This document shows, in pieces, positions 24,117-34,300 of a stretch of DNA of 64,000 bases. The stretch comes from Streptomyces sp. GESEQ-4 (GTDB taxonomy: Bacteria; Actinomycetota; Actinomycetes; Streptomycetales; Streptomycetaceae). The first letter of the stretch is position 1, and each line of letters begins with the position of its first letter. The notes under the pieces are model-generated. The model ran no database searches and had not been told where the DNA came from. It saw only the letters and a list, made by a program, of their open reading frames with translations. The stretch spans positions 1,090,394 to 1,154,393 of the forward strand of contig NZ_JAFFSU010000001.1 in NCBI RefSeq assembly GCF_017948455.1, read 5' to 3'. Position numbers and translations under genes: made by a program.

Positions 24117-25505
24117 ATGACGAAACTCGACCAGGTACGAGCCTGGTGGGAAGAGCGACTGCCCGCACTGCTCGACGAGTACGGGGTACCGGGTGTGGCG
24201 GTTGCCGTGGACCTGGCGGGAGAGGTCGCCGACCACGGCGCGGGTGTGCTGAGCCTGTCGACCGGGGTGGAGGCGAACGCCGACACATTGTTCCAGATCG
24301 GTTCCACCACCAAGGTGTGGACCGCGACGCTGGTGATGCAGCTCGTCGACGAGGGCCTGGTCGAGCTCGACGCCCCGGTGCGTAGCCACCTGCCGGAGTT
24401 CCGCATCGCCGACGAGTCCGCCGCGGCAGCGATCACCGTCAGGCAACTCCTCAATCACACTGCCGGGTTCGAAGGCGACATCTTCACGGACACGGGCAAG
24501 AACGACGACTGTGTGGAGAAGTACGTCGCCACCTTGAGCGACGTCCCCCAACTCTTCGCACCGGGACAGTTGTTCTCCTACAACAACGCGGGCTACTGCG
24601 TACTGGGCCGGCTGGTCGAGGTGGTGCGCGGCAAGCCCTATGGCGCTTGTCTGCGCGACCACCTATTCACGCCGCTCGGTCTCACCCACGCGGCACACGG
24701 AGCGGACGAGGCGATCCTCCACCGGGCCGCGGTCGGACATCTGCCGCCGTCTCCCGGGGAGCCCCTCCAGCCCGCGCCCGTATGGTCCATCGCCCCCTCG
24801 AACTCGCCCGCCGGTTCCTTGCTCGCGATGCGCCCGCGCGACCTGCTGGCCTTCGCCCGGATGCACCTCAACGACGGCACGGCCGGCAACGGCACGGTGG
24901 TGCTGAGCGAGGCCACGGCCAAGGCCATGCGCGAGCGCGAGGCGGAGCTGCCCCGTCTCGGCGTGATGGGTGACGCCTGGGGTCTTGGCTGGGAGATCTT
25001 CGACGGCGAGAGCACTGGGCTGATCGGGCACGACGGAACCACCATCGGCCAGTCCGCCTTCCTGCGGCTGGTGCCCGAGCACGACCTCGCCATCGCCCTG
25101 CTGACCAACGGCGGCAACACCCTCGGCCTCTACCGCGCGGTCGTCGGCCACATGCTGCGGGAACTGGCGGACGTCGACCTGCCCGCGATGCCGGTGCCGC
25201 CGGCCGACCCCCGGCCCGTCGACGCCGGCCGCTTCCTGGGCACGTACAGCTCTCGCATGTTCGACAACACCGTCACCCAGGACGACGACCGCCGGGTCTG
25301 GGTGACCTGCGTCCCCAAGGGGCTCGCCGCCGAGATGGGCATGGAGACCACCACGGTCGAGCTGGTCGCCTTCGACGGCGACACGCTGATCGCCAAGGAG
25401 GAGGAGCACGGATTCCACCAGCCGTACGCCTTCGTCGGTGGCATGCCTGACGGTCCCGCGCAGTTCCTCCACACCGGCAGGGCGGACCGCCGTACCGCTC
25501 AGTGA
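24117..25505 (+). CDS. SxxK serine hydrolase (beta-lactamase/D-aminopeptidase-like)
   Basis: A 462-residue member of the class C beta-lactamase/penicillin-binding-protein fold family. The nucleophile motif is GSTTK (S63, K66), followed by MQLVDEGLVELDAPV, the LLNHTAGF motif and the Y-x-N motif in FSYNNAGYCVLG (about residue 154); HDGTTIGQSAF corresponds to the third active-site element. The C-terminal ~90 residues form a lipocalin-like domain, as in D-aminopeptidases and EstB-type esterases. There is no signal peptide, so it acts in the cytoplasm. It is the first gene of the peptide transporter operon (54 bp to the next gene) and a clear paralogue of the C-terminal half of the protein at 31388. 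A role in cleaving D-residue peptides or amides is inferred. A GTG at 24096 is an alternative start. Confidence 0.85.
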   Translation: MTKLDQVRAWWEERLPALLDEYGVPGVAVAVDLAGEVADHGAGVLSLSTGVEANADTLFQIGSTTKVWTATLVMQLVDEGLVELDAPVRSHLPEFRIADESAAAAITVRQLLNHTAGFEGDIFTDTGKNDDCVEKYVATLSDVPQLFAPGQLFSYNNAGYCVLGRLVEVVRGKPYGACLRDHLFTPLGLTHAAHGADEAILHRAAVGHLPPSPGEPLQPAPVWSIAPSNSPAGSLLAMRPRDLLAFARMHLNDGTAGNGTVVLSEATAKAMREREAELPRLGVMGDAWGLGWEIFDGESTGLIGHDGTTIGQSAFLRLVPEHDLAIALLTNGGNTLGLYRAVVGHMLRELADVDLPAMPVPPADPRPVDAGRFLGTYSSRMFDNTVTQDDDRRVWVTCVPKGLAAEMGMETTTVELVAFDGDTLIAKEEEHGFHQPYAFVGGMPDGPAQFLHTGRADRRTAQ

Positions 25506-25558
25506 TGCCCCGGGCCGACGGTCTGCCTCGGCCCGCTCGACCTTCTGCTGGAGACACC

Positions 25559-27145
25559 ATGAAGTACGCAGGGACGACGACGATCGCGATGGCCGGGGCG
25601 CTGACGCTCGCGCTGACCGCGTGCAGCGGTGGCGGCACCAGCACGTCCGGCCAACCCGTCGACGGCGGGACCTTCACCTACGCCATACCCGCCGACCCCG
25701 GCAACCTCGACCCGCATGCGACCACACTGTCCGTCGCCCACCAGGTCGACCTGTTCATGTACGACTCACTGGTGGCCATCGACTCCTCCGGCAAGGAGGT
25801 CGCCTCGCTGGCGAGTTCCTGGAAGAGCACGCCCACGATCGCGAGTTACACCCTGCGCAAGGGCGTCACCTGTTCCGACGGCACTCCGCTCACCGCGAAG
25901 GACGTGGCCGACAACATCAACTACGCCGCGAACCCGAAGAGCGGGTCGACGGTGACGGGCCTGTATGTGCCGGCCGGTGCGCAGGCGAAGGCGGACGACG
26001 CGGCCGGCACCGTCACGGTGACCGCGCCGAGCGCCGACGCCTTTCTCGGCCGCAACGTGGGCACTTTGCCCATCGTGTGCCGCAAGGGCCTCAGCAATCG
26101 TTCGATCCTCAAACAGGGTGGCTCGGGCACCGGCATGTTCACACTCACTGAGGCCGTCGCCGACGACCACTACACCTTCACTCGGCGCAAGGACTACACG
26201 TGGGGGGCCGGCGGTCCCAAGCCCGGCACCAAGGGAGTCCCCGACAAGGTGGTCCTGAAGGTCGTACGCAACGAGGCCACCGCCGCCAACCTGCTGCTCG
26301 CCCGGCAGATCAACGCGGCCCGCATCGTCGGCCAGGACAAGGAACGCGTGGCGGCCCGGCTCGACTTCAAGCGCGCGATGCACTCACCACTGGGCGAGCT
26401 GTGGTTCAACCAGCGACGCGGCGAGCCAACCGCCGCACCCCAGGTCAGGCGTGCGCTCACGCAGGCACTCGACCTGGCGCAGCTGCGCAAGGTGGTCACC
26501 AACGGCGGCGGAGGGGCACCCACCGGCCTGGTCGCCAAGGGGCAGGGCCCGTGCACCGAGGACACCGTCGCCGGCAACCTGCCGGGCCACGATGAGGCCG
26601 CCGCGGAGGCCGCCCTCGACTCGGCGGGCTGGACCAAGGGCTCCGACGGCATCCGGCAGAAGGACGGCAAGAAGCTCGCGCTGACCTTCTACTACCCGAC
26701 CAGCCGTGGCGCCCCGATGCAGAACGCCGCGGAACTCCTGCGCTCCGTCTGGCAGAAGACCGGCGTGAAGGTCACCCTGCGCGGCGCAGCGGACAGCCAG
26801 TTCGACCAGGTCATCTCCGGACAGGGCTCCTGGGACGCCATGTTCCTGCCGCTGACGGTGACCCTGCCCACCCAGGCGGTGCCCTTCGTCTCGGGCGCCA
26901 CCCCGCCGGGCGGGAACAACTTCGGCTCGATCGCCAACGCCGAATACCAGACCCACGTCAAGGCCGCCTCGGCGCTCACCGGCGCGAAGGGCTGCGACGA
27001 ATGGGCCGCCGCCGAGAAGGCGCTGTTCCGGCAGGCCGACGTCGTACCCTTCGCCGACCTGGCCACGCCGGTGTTCGGCAACGGCACGACCTTCGACATA
27101 GCCGACGGCTCCATCGCCCCGACCACGATCCGCATGGTCGGATGA
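25559..27145 (+). CDS. Peptide ABC transporter substrate-binding lipoprotein (family 5)
   Basis: A 528-residue solute-binding protein. The ATG at 25559 follows CTGGAGA; a lipoprotein signal with LTLALTAC places the lipidated Cys at about residue 22. The mature protein opens GGTFTYAIPADPGNLDPHAT and continues with ASLASSWKSTP and YTLRKGVTCSDGTPLTAKDV, the SBP_bac_5 signature of oligopeptide and dipeptide binders. Anchored outside the membrane, it would deliver peptides to the permeases encoded next. Ligand specificity cannot be read from sequence. Confidence 0.92.
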   Translation: MKYAGTTTIAMAGALTLALTACSGGGTSTSGQPVDGGTFTYAIPADPGNLDPHATTLSVAHQVDLFMYDSLVAIDSSGKEVASLASSWKSTPTIASYTLRKGVTCSDGTPLTAKDVADNINYAANPKSGSTVTGLYVPAGAQAKADDAAGTVTVTAPSADAFLGRNVGTLPIVCRKGLSNRSILKQGGSGTGMFTLTEAVADDHYTFTRRKDYTWGAGGPKPGTKGVPDKVVLKVVRNEATAANLLLARQINAARIVGQDKERVAARLDFKRAMHSPLGELWFNQRRGEPTAAPQVRRALTQALDLAQLRKVVTNGGGGAPTGLVAKGQGPCTEDTVAGNLPGHDEAAAEAALDSAGWTKGSDGIRQKDGKKLALTFYYPTSRGAPMQNAAELLRSVWQKTGVKVTLRGAADSQFDQVISGQGSWDAMFLPLTVTLPTQAVPFVSGATPPGGNNFGSIANAEYQTHVKAASALTGAKGCDEWAAAEKALFRQADVVPFADLATPVFGNGTTFDIADGSIAPTTIRMVG

Positions 27146-27178
27146 CCGGCCGGCCGTAACCCGGAGGCACGCACACAG

Positions 27179-28213
27179 ATGAACGCACAGACGGCTGATC
27201 GGCTTCTGGCCGGACCCGGCACCGAGCAACCGCACGCATCGCCGGGCCTGGCCAGGGGAGTGGTGGAGAACCCCTGGGTCCGCTTCGCGGCACGCCGCCT
27301 GACCCGGCTGGCGCTGTCGGTGTGGGTGCTGGTCACGGTGGCGTTCGCGATGATCCACCTCATTCCCGGTGACCCCGTGCGCGCCGCGCTCGGTATGAAC
27401 GCCTCGCAGCAGGTGATCAACCAGCGCAGGGAGATGCTGGGGCTGAATGACTCGCTGCCGACGCAGTATCTGCGCTTCCTGCGGGACCTGGCCGGGGGCG
27501 ACCTCGGCACCTCCGTGACCAGCGGCCTCCCCGTGAGCCAGGTGATCGGTGACCGGCTGCCGTCCACCGCGGCGCTCGCTGTGGCGTCCTTCCTGCTGGC
27601 GGTGGTGCTGTCGGTGCCGCTGGGCACGGGGATGGCGGTGCTGACCCGCGGCGGCCGTCACCACGGCGGCGAGCTCGCCTTCACCTCGACCAGCGTCCTG
27701 GTGGCCACGATCCCGGAGTTCCTCCTCGCCGTGGGACTCGTCTGGGTCTTCGGCGTGCAACTGGGCTGGTTCCCCGTGGCCGGCCGGGGTGGGCCGTCTT
27801 CCTATGTGCTGCCCGTGCTGTCACTGGCCGCCGGGCCGGCGGCGGTTTTGGCCCGCATCGTCCGTATCGAGATGGCGTCGGTGCTGAACGCGGACTACAT
27901 CCGCACCGCCCGCGCCAAACGCCTGCCACCCCGAAGGGTCTATCTGCGCCATGCCCTGCCCAATGCCGTGACCGCGAGCCTCACCATCGGCGGACTGCTG
28001 CTGAGCAGTCTGGTGGCCGGCACCGTCCTGGTGGAGAACGTCTTCGCCTGGCCGGGCCTGGGCAGCACCATCGTCCAGTCGATCCTGTCCAAGGACTACC
28101 CCGTTGTGCAGGGCGTCGTCCTCGTCTACGGCACGGGCGTGCTGCTGGTGAACGTCGCGGTCGACGTCGCACTGGCCGTGCTCGACCCCCGTTCCGCGAT
28201 CCGGGAGAGCTGA
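27179..28213 (+). CDS. Peptide ABC transporter permease (DppB type)
   Basis: A 344-residue permease with an N-terminal cytoplasmic extension, then the DppB/OppB pattern: WVLVTVAFAMIHLIPGDPVR, LGLNDSLPTQYLRFLRDLAG DLGTS-type periplasmic loop, and an EAA loop ADYIRTARAKRLPPRRVYLR before HALPNAV. Six membrane helices are expected. It pairs with the permease half of the fused protein that begins three bases after its stop. Confidence 0.92.
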   Translation: MNAQTADRLLAGPGTEQPHASPGLARGVVENPWVRFAARRLTRLALSVWVLVTVAFAMIHLIPGDPVRAALGMNASQQVINQRREMLGLNDSLPTQYLRFLRDLAGGDLGTSVTSGLPVSQVIGDRLPSTAALAVASFLLAVVLSVPLGTGMAVLTRGGRHHGGELAFTSTSVLVATIPEFLLAVGLVWVFGVQLGWFPVAGRGGPSSYVLPVLSLAAGPAAVLARIVRIEMASVLNADYIRTARAKRLPPRRVYLRHALPNAVTASLTIGGLLLSSLVAGTVLVENVFAWPGLGSTIVQSILSKDYPVVQGVVLVYGTGVLLVNVAVDVALAVLDPRSAIRES

Positions 28214-28216
28214 CCG

Positions 28217-30337
28217 ATGGCGGTGGAGTACGAAGCTCTCAGGGCCGGCGAGGACCAGGAACCCCAGGACGGGGCCCACACCGCGGCGCAGGACGTGGGT
28301 CTACGGGGCCGGCCGGGCGGCAACCGGTGGCTCGGCGTGCTGCGTTCCCCGCTCGGCTGGTGCGCGGCCGCGCTGCTGCTGATCGTCCTGCTGCTGGCGG
28401 TGTGCGCCCCGCTGCTGTGGTCCGGCCGGGCCGACGCCATCGACACCGGCGAGATCCTCCAGGGGTCCTCGGGACGCCACTGGCTGGGCACCGACAACCT
28501 GGGCCGGGACATCTTCTTCCGGTTGCTGGTCGCCACCCGGCTGTCGGTCGCCCTGGCCCTGCTGGCCACGGTGCTCGGCGTCGCGACCGGTCTGGTGCTC
28601 GGCGTGGCACCGGCCCTGCTGGGACGCCGGGCCGGACGGATGGTGATGGCGGTGGTGAACGTCGCCGTGGCCTTCCCCGGGCTGCTGCTCGCGCTGTTCT
28701 TCGCCGTGGTGTTCGGGGTCGGCGCCAAGGGCGCGGTCCTCGCCATCGGCTTCGCGATGGCTCCCGGCTTCGCCCGGCTCACCCAGACATTGGTGGCGTC
28801 GGTCAGCGAACGGGACTACGTACAAGCGGCCCGCGTGGCCGGAATCGGCAGAGTGCGGGTCCTCACCCGCCATGTCCTGCCGAACGTCTCCGACCCGTTG
28901 ATCGTCAACGCCACCATCAGCGCCGGCGGCGCGCTGCTCGCCTTCTCCGGGCTCTCCTTCCTCGGCCTGGGCGTACAGGCACCGTCGTACGACTGGGGAC
29001 GGCTGCTCGGGGACGGCCTCAACGGCATCTACACCCACCCCGCCGCGGCCCTGGCGCCCGGCGCCGCCGTGGTGATCGCCGGACTGGCCTTCAACCTCAC
29101 CGGAGAGGCAGTGGCCAAGGCCGTCGGTGTCCCCACCCCGTCCCGGTCGCGCGCCACGCGTCCCGCCGAACCACCCGTGGCCGCCCCGGCAACGGCGGTC
29201 GCACCGGTGGCGGACGACGCCGACGCCCCCGGCAGGGAGCCGGTGCTGAGCGTGGAGGGGCTGCGGGTGAGCTTCCCCGGTTCGCGCGGCCCGGTCACCG
29301 CGGTGCGCGGTGTCGGCTTCCACGTCGGCGAGGGCGAAGCGGTGGGCGTCGTGGGGGAGTCGGGGTCCGGCAAGAGCCTCACCGCGCTCGCCGTGAGCCG
29401 ACTGGTCGAGCACCCCGGTGAGGTGGACGCCGACCGGGTGGACTTCCTCGGTACGTCCCTGCTCACCGAGACGGCCCACGGTGCCGCCACCCGGCGCCTG
29501 CTCGGAACCTCGCTCGCCATGGTCTTCCAGGACCCCATGACGTCCTTCAACCCGACCATGCGGATCGGGCGGCAACTGGCCGAATCGGCGGAGCAGCACC
29601 TCGGAACCGGCCGGCGCGAGGCGCGGTCGCGGGCCGTCGAACGACTGCGCCAGGTACGGATGTCGGCGGCCGAACGGCGCGCGGCGCAGTACCCGCACGA
29701 GTTCTCCGGCGGCATGCGCCAGCGCGCGATGATCGCCCTCGCGCTGATGGGCCGGCCCCGGCTCATCGTCGCCGACGAACCCACGACCGCGCTGGACGTC
29801 ACCGTGCAGCGGCAGGTGCTGCGGCTGCTGGACCGGGTCCGCGCCGCCGACGGCGTGGCCCTCCTGCTGATCAGCCACGACATCAACGTGGTGGCGCAGA
29901 CCTGCGACCGCGTCCTGGTGATGTACGCCGGCCGCATCGTGGAGGAACTTCGCTCGGACCGGCTGTTCACCGCCGCTCAACACCCCTACACGCGTGCGCT
30001 CATCGCCACGGTGCCCCATATGGAAACCGAGCTCGGCAGGCCGCTCACCGTCATCCCGGGCCGGCCCGTGACACCGGACCGGATTCCGGCCGGGTGCGCC
30101 TTCGCGGCCCGGTGCGCCTTCGCGCAGGACCGGTGCCGCACCGACGACCCGCGGCTGGAGACAGCCGAGCCGGGCCACCGGGTCGCCTGCTGGTATCCGC
30201 AGACCGACATCGCGGCCCGCTCCGTCGACGAGCGGCCGAGTGACTCCGTAGGCGGGAAGGCCGGCCCCGTCGGTGCGAAGACCGACCCCGTCGGCGAAGA
30301 GGCTGACCCCATCGCTGAAGAAGGTGAACGGCCGTGA
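28217..30337 (+). CDS. Fused ABC permease (DppC type) and ATPase (DppD type)
   Basis: A 706-residue fusion. Residues ~30-305 form a DppC-type permease (LGTDNLGRDIFFRLLVATRL; EAA loop ERDYVQAARVAGIGRVRVLT). A Pro/Ala-rich linker with ATRPAEPPVAAPATAVAPVA follows, then from ~residue 340 a peptide-transport ATPase: Walker A GESGSGKS (~380), signature EFSGGMRQRAMIAL (~495), Walker B LIVADEP, and the oligopeptide-binding C-terminal domain with HPYTRALIATVPHM and a Cys-containing AARCAFAQDRC. The C-terminus has GPVGAKTDPVGEEADP repeats. The two parts are usually separate genes; here no stop or indel separates them. Confidence 0.92.
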   Translation: MAVEYEALRAGEDQEPQDGAHTAAQDVGLRGRPGGNRWLGVLRSPLGWCAAALLLIVLLLAVCAPLLWSGRADAIDTGEILQGSSGRHWLGTDNLGRDIFFRLLVATRLSVALALLATVLGVATGLVLGVAPALLGRRAGRMVMAVVNVAVAFPGLLLALFFAVVFGVGAKGAVLAIGFAMAPGFARLTQTLVASVSERDYVQAARVAGIGRVRVLTRHVLPNVSDPLIVNATISAGGALLAFSGLSFLGLGVQAPSYDWGRLLGDGLNGIYTHPAAALAPGAAVVIAGLAFNLTGEAVAKAVGVPTPSRSRATRPAEPPVAAPATAVAPVADDADAPGREPVLSVEGLRVSFPGSRGPVTAVRGVGFHVGEGEAVGVVGESGSGKSLTALAVSRLVEHPGEVDADRVDFLGTSLLTETAHGAATRRLLGTSLAMVFQDPMTSFNPTMRIGRQLAESAEQHLGTGRREARSRAVERLRQVRMSAAERRAAQYPHEFSGGMRQRAMIALALMGRPRLIVADEPTTALDVTVQRQVLRLLDRVRAADGVALLLISHDINVVAQTCDRVLVMYAGRIVEELRSDRLFTAAQHPYTRALIATVPHMETELGRPLTVIPGRPVTPDRIPAGCAFAARCAFAQDRCRTDDPRLETAEPGHRVACWYPQTDIAARSVDERPSDSVGGKAGPVGAKTDPVGEEADPIAEEGERP

Positions 30338-31329
30338 GCGAGCTGTGCTTCGAAGACGTCACCGTGCGCTACGGCACGGGACGCAGGGCCATGAAGGCCG
30401 TCGACGGGGTCAGTCTGACCGTGCCCTCGGGGCAGGTGGTCGGCCTGGTGGGGGAGTCCGGCTCGGGCAAGTCCACCCTGGCCCGCGCGGCGGTCGGCCT
30501 CGCGCCGCTCGCCGCGGGACGGGTCATGCTCGACGGCCAGGACGTCAACCACCGTCCGGCGAGCGGACCCGGCAGGGCGGTGCAGATGGTCTTCCAGGAC
30601 CCGTACGCCTCCCTGGACCCGCGGATGAGCGTCGGCGACTCGGTGGCCGAGGCCATCCCGCGCGCCGCCCGGTCCGACGCCCACGCGCGTCGCGCCGAGG
30701 TCACCCGGCTCTTCCGCCTGGTGGGCCTGGACACCGCGCACATCTTCGCCCGGCCGGCCGAGCTGTCCGGCGGACAGTGCCAACGGGTGGCGCTGGCACG
30801 GGCGTTGGCGGCCCGGCCGCAGGTGGTCGTCGCGGACGAGATCACCTCGGCGCTGGACGTGTCAGTCCAGGGCACCGTGCTCAATCTCGTGCGCGACCTC
30901 CAACGGCAGACCCGGCTGGGCATGCTGTTCATCTCGCACAACCTCGCCGTGGTGCGCTACGTCAGCGACATCATGGCGGTGATGTACCTCGGCCGTATCG
31001 TCGAGTGCGGCCCGGCCCAAGAGGTGCTGACGGATCCGCAGCACCCCTACACCCGGGAACTGCTGGCGGCGGCACCGCACCGCGACGGATACACATGGGA
31101 CGGCGCGCGTGAGGAGAGCGGCGCAGTCACGGACGCCGAACCGCCCGACCCGCACCATGTGCCGGCCGGATGCCGCTTCCACCCGCGCTGTCCCGTGGGG
31201 CCGCTGGCGCTGCCCGGCCGCACCGACTGCCTGACCCTCGACCCCGCCGTGGGCGCCGCCGGCCGTACGCACTCCACTGCCTGCCACTTCGCCGCCGGTC
31301 TGCCGACGCCGTCGGGCACGGCGACGTGA
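30334..31329 (+). CDS. Peptide ABC transporter ATPase (DppF type)
   Basis: A 331-residue ATPase whose GTG overlaps the preceding stop (GTGA). Walker A GESGSGKSTLA (~residues 40-50), signature LSGGQCQRVALARAL (~145; Cys where Arg or Lys is usual), Walker B VVVADEI with Ile in place of the common Pro, D-loop SALDVSV. The C-terminal oligo_HPY domain has HPYTRELLAAAPH and CRFHPRCPVGPLAL. It completes the transporter with the fused subunit. Confidence 0.92.
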   Translation: MSELCFEDVTVRYGTGRRAMKAVDGVSLTVPSGQVVGLVGESGSGKSTLARAAVGLAPLAAGRVMLDGQDVNHRPASGPGRAVQMVFQDPYASLDPRMSVGDSVAEAIPRAARSDAHARRAEVTRLFRLVGLDTAHIFARPAELSGGQCQRVALARALAARPQVVVADEITSALDVSVQGTVLNLVRDLQRQTRLGMLFISHNLAVVRYVSDIMAVMYLGRIVECGPAQEVLTDPQHPYTRELLAAAPHRDGYTWDGAREESGAVTDAEPPDPHHVPAGCRFHPRCPVGPLALPGRTDCLTLDPAVGAAGRTHSTACHFAAGLPTPSGTAT

Positions 31330-31387
31330 ACGCGCCCCGCTCTCTTGCCCCTTTCACACCCGCATGTCATCACTGAGGAGGCCCTTC

Positions 31388-34300
31388 ATGACTCGGTCCC
31401 TGCGCCTGGAGGACCTGGCAGGCATCGCGACCCCCGAACAGCCGGCGCTGTCGCCGGACGGCGAACGGATCGTGTACGTGCTGCGCACCAGCGACCTGGA
31501 CGCCGACCGGATCGTCCACAACCTATGGCTGGTACCCCGTGCCGGAGGCGACGCCCGACAACTGACCCGAGGCGGCGGCGACCAGGCGCCGGGCTGGTCC
31601 CCGGACGGCACGCGGATCGCGTTCCTGCGCGCGAGCGACGGACCCCCGCAGCTGTGGCACCTGCCGGCCGACGGCGGTGAGGCCGAGCGGCTGACCTCGC
31701 TGCCGCTCGGCGCCGGAGCTCCCGTGTGGAGCCCCGACGGCACCCGCATCGCCTTCACCGCGCCGGTCGACATCGCGGCCGCCCCGGACGCGCCCGGGCC
31801 GAGCGCGCCGGGCCGGCCGGTGGTCGTCGACCGGCTCGACTTCCAGACCGACGGAGCAGGCCTGGTCGGCACCGTCCGCCGGCATCTGCACGTACTCGAC
31901 CTCACCACCGGCCGCTGCCGTCAGATCACCGACGGGGACTGGTACGCCTCCCCGCCGGCCTGGTCCCCGGACGGTTCGCGGCTGGTCTTCACCGCCGCGA
32001 CGGCGCCGAACGCCGACCTGACCGCGCAGTCCGCGACCCACATCGTGGCCGTCGACGACCACGCTGCGGTACCCGTGCGGGTCGGCCCCACCGAAGGCGT
32101 GGCCACGAGCGCCGGCTGGACGGCGGACGGCAACGCGCTGCTGGTCGTCGGCCACCTCGACGAACCGGTGGGCCACGCACGGCTGCTGCACGTCCCGATC
32201 GACGGGGAACCAGGGACGGGCGTCACGGACCTCGCCTCGTCGCTCGACCGCAATGTCATGCCGGGCGGCCCCGGCTACCCGGGCGCGCTGCCCCAACTCA
32301 CCGGCGACGGCCGCGCGGTGGTGTTCTGCGTCCGGGATCGCGGCTGCACTCATGTGTACGCCGTCGACCTCGACGGCATGGAGCGGGAGCGCCGGCCCCG
32401 CCTGCTGCTCGGCGGTGCCGGACACACCGTCTCGGGCATGGCGGTTCGCGGCAGCACGGTCGCGCTCGTGCTCGCCACGCCCACCTCCTTCGGCGAGATC
32501 GCCGTCCTCGATCTCACGTCGGGGGCATGGACCGTCCGTACCGCGCACGGCTCAGCCCTGTCCGACGTCGAGCTGTTCCCGCGCGTGGAGCGGGAGTTCA
32601 CCATCTCCGACGGCACCGTGGTCCAGGGCTGGCTGATCGGCGACCGGCCGGCCGGTGACGATGCGCGGCCGCTGCTGCTCGACATCCACGGCGGCCCGCA
32701 CAACGCGTGGAACGCCGCCGCCGACCCCGTCCACCTCTACCACCAGCTCCTCGCCGCCCGCGGCTGGAACGTACTGCTGGTCAACCCGCGCGGCAGCGAC
32801 GGATACGGCGAAGAGTTCTTCGACGCCGTGAACGGCGCATGGGGCGTAGCCGACGCGCAGGACTTCCTGGAGCCGGTGGACGCGCTGGTCGCCGAAGGCA
32901 TCGCCGACCCCGCCCGGCTCGCGGTCACCGGATACAGCTACGGCGGCTACATGACCTGCTATCTGACCGGCCACGACGACCGGTTCGCCGCGGCCGTCGC
33001 CGGCGGCATCGTCAGCGACCTGACCAGCATGGCCGGATCCGCCGAGGACGGGCACTTCCTCGCCGCGTACGAATTCGGCGGACCGCCCTGGGCGGATCCC
33101 GACCGGTACGCCGCCATGTCACCCCTGACCCGGGTCGACCAGGTCCACACCCCCACCCTGATCCTCCACGGCACCGACGACCTGGTCTGCCCGGTGGGCC
33201 AGGCCGCGCAGTGGCACACCGCCCTGCGCGAGCGTGACGTACCGACCCAGATGGTCCTCTACCCCGGCGGCTCGCACCTGTTCGTGCTCGAGGGCCCTCC
33301 GTCGCACCTGCTGGACTTCAACGGCCGTGTCGCCGAGTGGGTGGAGCGCCACGCGGGCAGTCGCGAGGGCAGGAGGCGGCCGCCGATCGACGTCGCGCAC
33401 TGGCAGCGACGGCTCGCCGTCCTGGCCGCGCGGCACCAGGTGCCCGGCGCGACCCTCGGCATCCTGCGGACCCGACCGGACGCGAGCGGCGTTCAGGACG
33501 ACGTGCTGGTCGAGGCCGCCTACGGCGTACTCAACACGGAGACGGGGGTGGCGGCGACCACCGACTCGCTCTTCCAGATCGGCTCGGTGTCGAAGGTCTG
33601 GACGGCCACCCTGGTCATGCAACTGGCCGACGAGGGCCTGCTCGATCTGGACGCACCGCTGATCACCGTCCTGCCCGAACTGGCCCTGGCCGACCCGGAG
33701 ACCACCAAAGCCGTGACGATGCGGCATCTGTTGACGCACACCAGCGGCATCGACGGCGACGTCTTCACCGACACCGGACGCGGCGACGACTGCCTGGAGA
33801 AATACGTCGCGGGCCTCGCGGACGTGCCGCAGAACCACCCCCTCGGTGCCACCTGGTCGTACTGCAACTCCGGCTTCTCCCTCATGGGCCAGGTCGTGGA
33901 GAGGATCACCGGCGTCACCTGGGACCAGGCGATCAACGAGCGGGTTTTCGCCCGCCTGGGACTGCGGCGCACCGTGACCCTGCCCGAGGAGGCGCTGCTG
34001 CACCGGGCTGCCGTCGGCCACGAAGGATTTGACGACGACGGTTCGCCGCGGCGGGCACCCGTGTGGTGCCTGCCCCGTTCACTGGGACCAGCCGGCCTGA
34101 TCACCTCCACCACCGCCGACGTGCTGACTTTCGCCCGTGCGCATCTGCACGGCGGGCGCACCGCCGACGGCGGCCGCCTCCTCAGCGAGGCCGCGACCAC
34201 GCAGATGGCCGACCGGCACGCCGAACTGCCCGATCCGTACACCCTCGGCGACTCCTGGGGCCTGGGCTGGATCCGTTTCACCTGGGACGGACAGCTCGTG

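Noticed and set aside
26384..27760. 458-codon minus-strand frame
   Set aside because: Antisense to the substrate-binding lipoprotein and permease genes.
28301..30178. 625-codon minus-strand frame
   Set aside because: Antisense to the permease-ATPase fusion; His/Gly/Arg-rich shadow.
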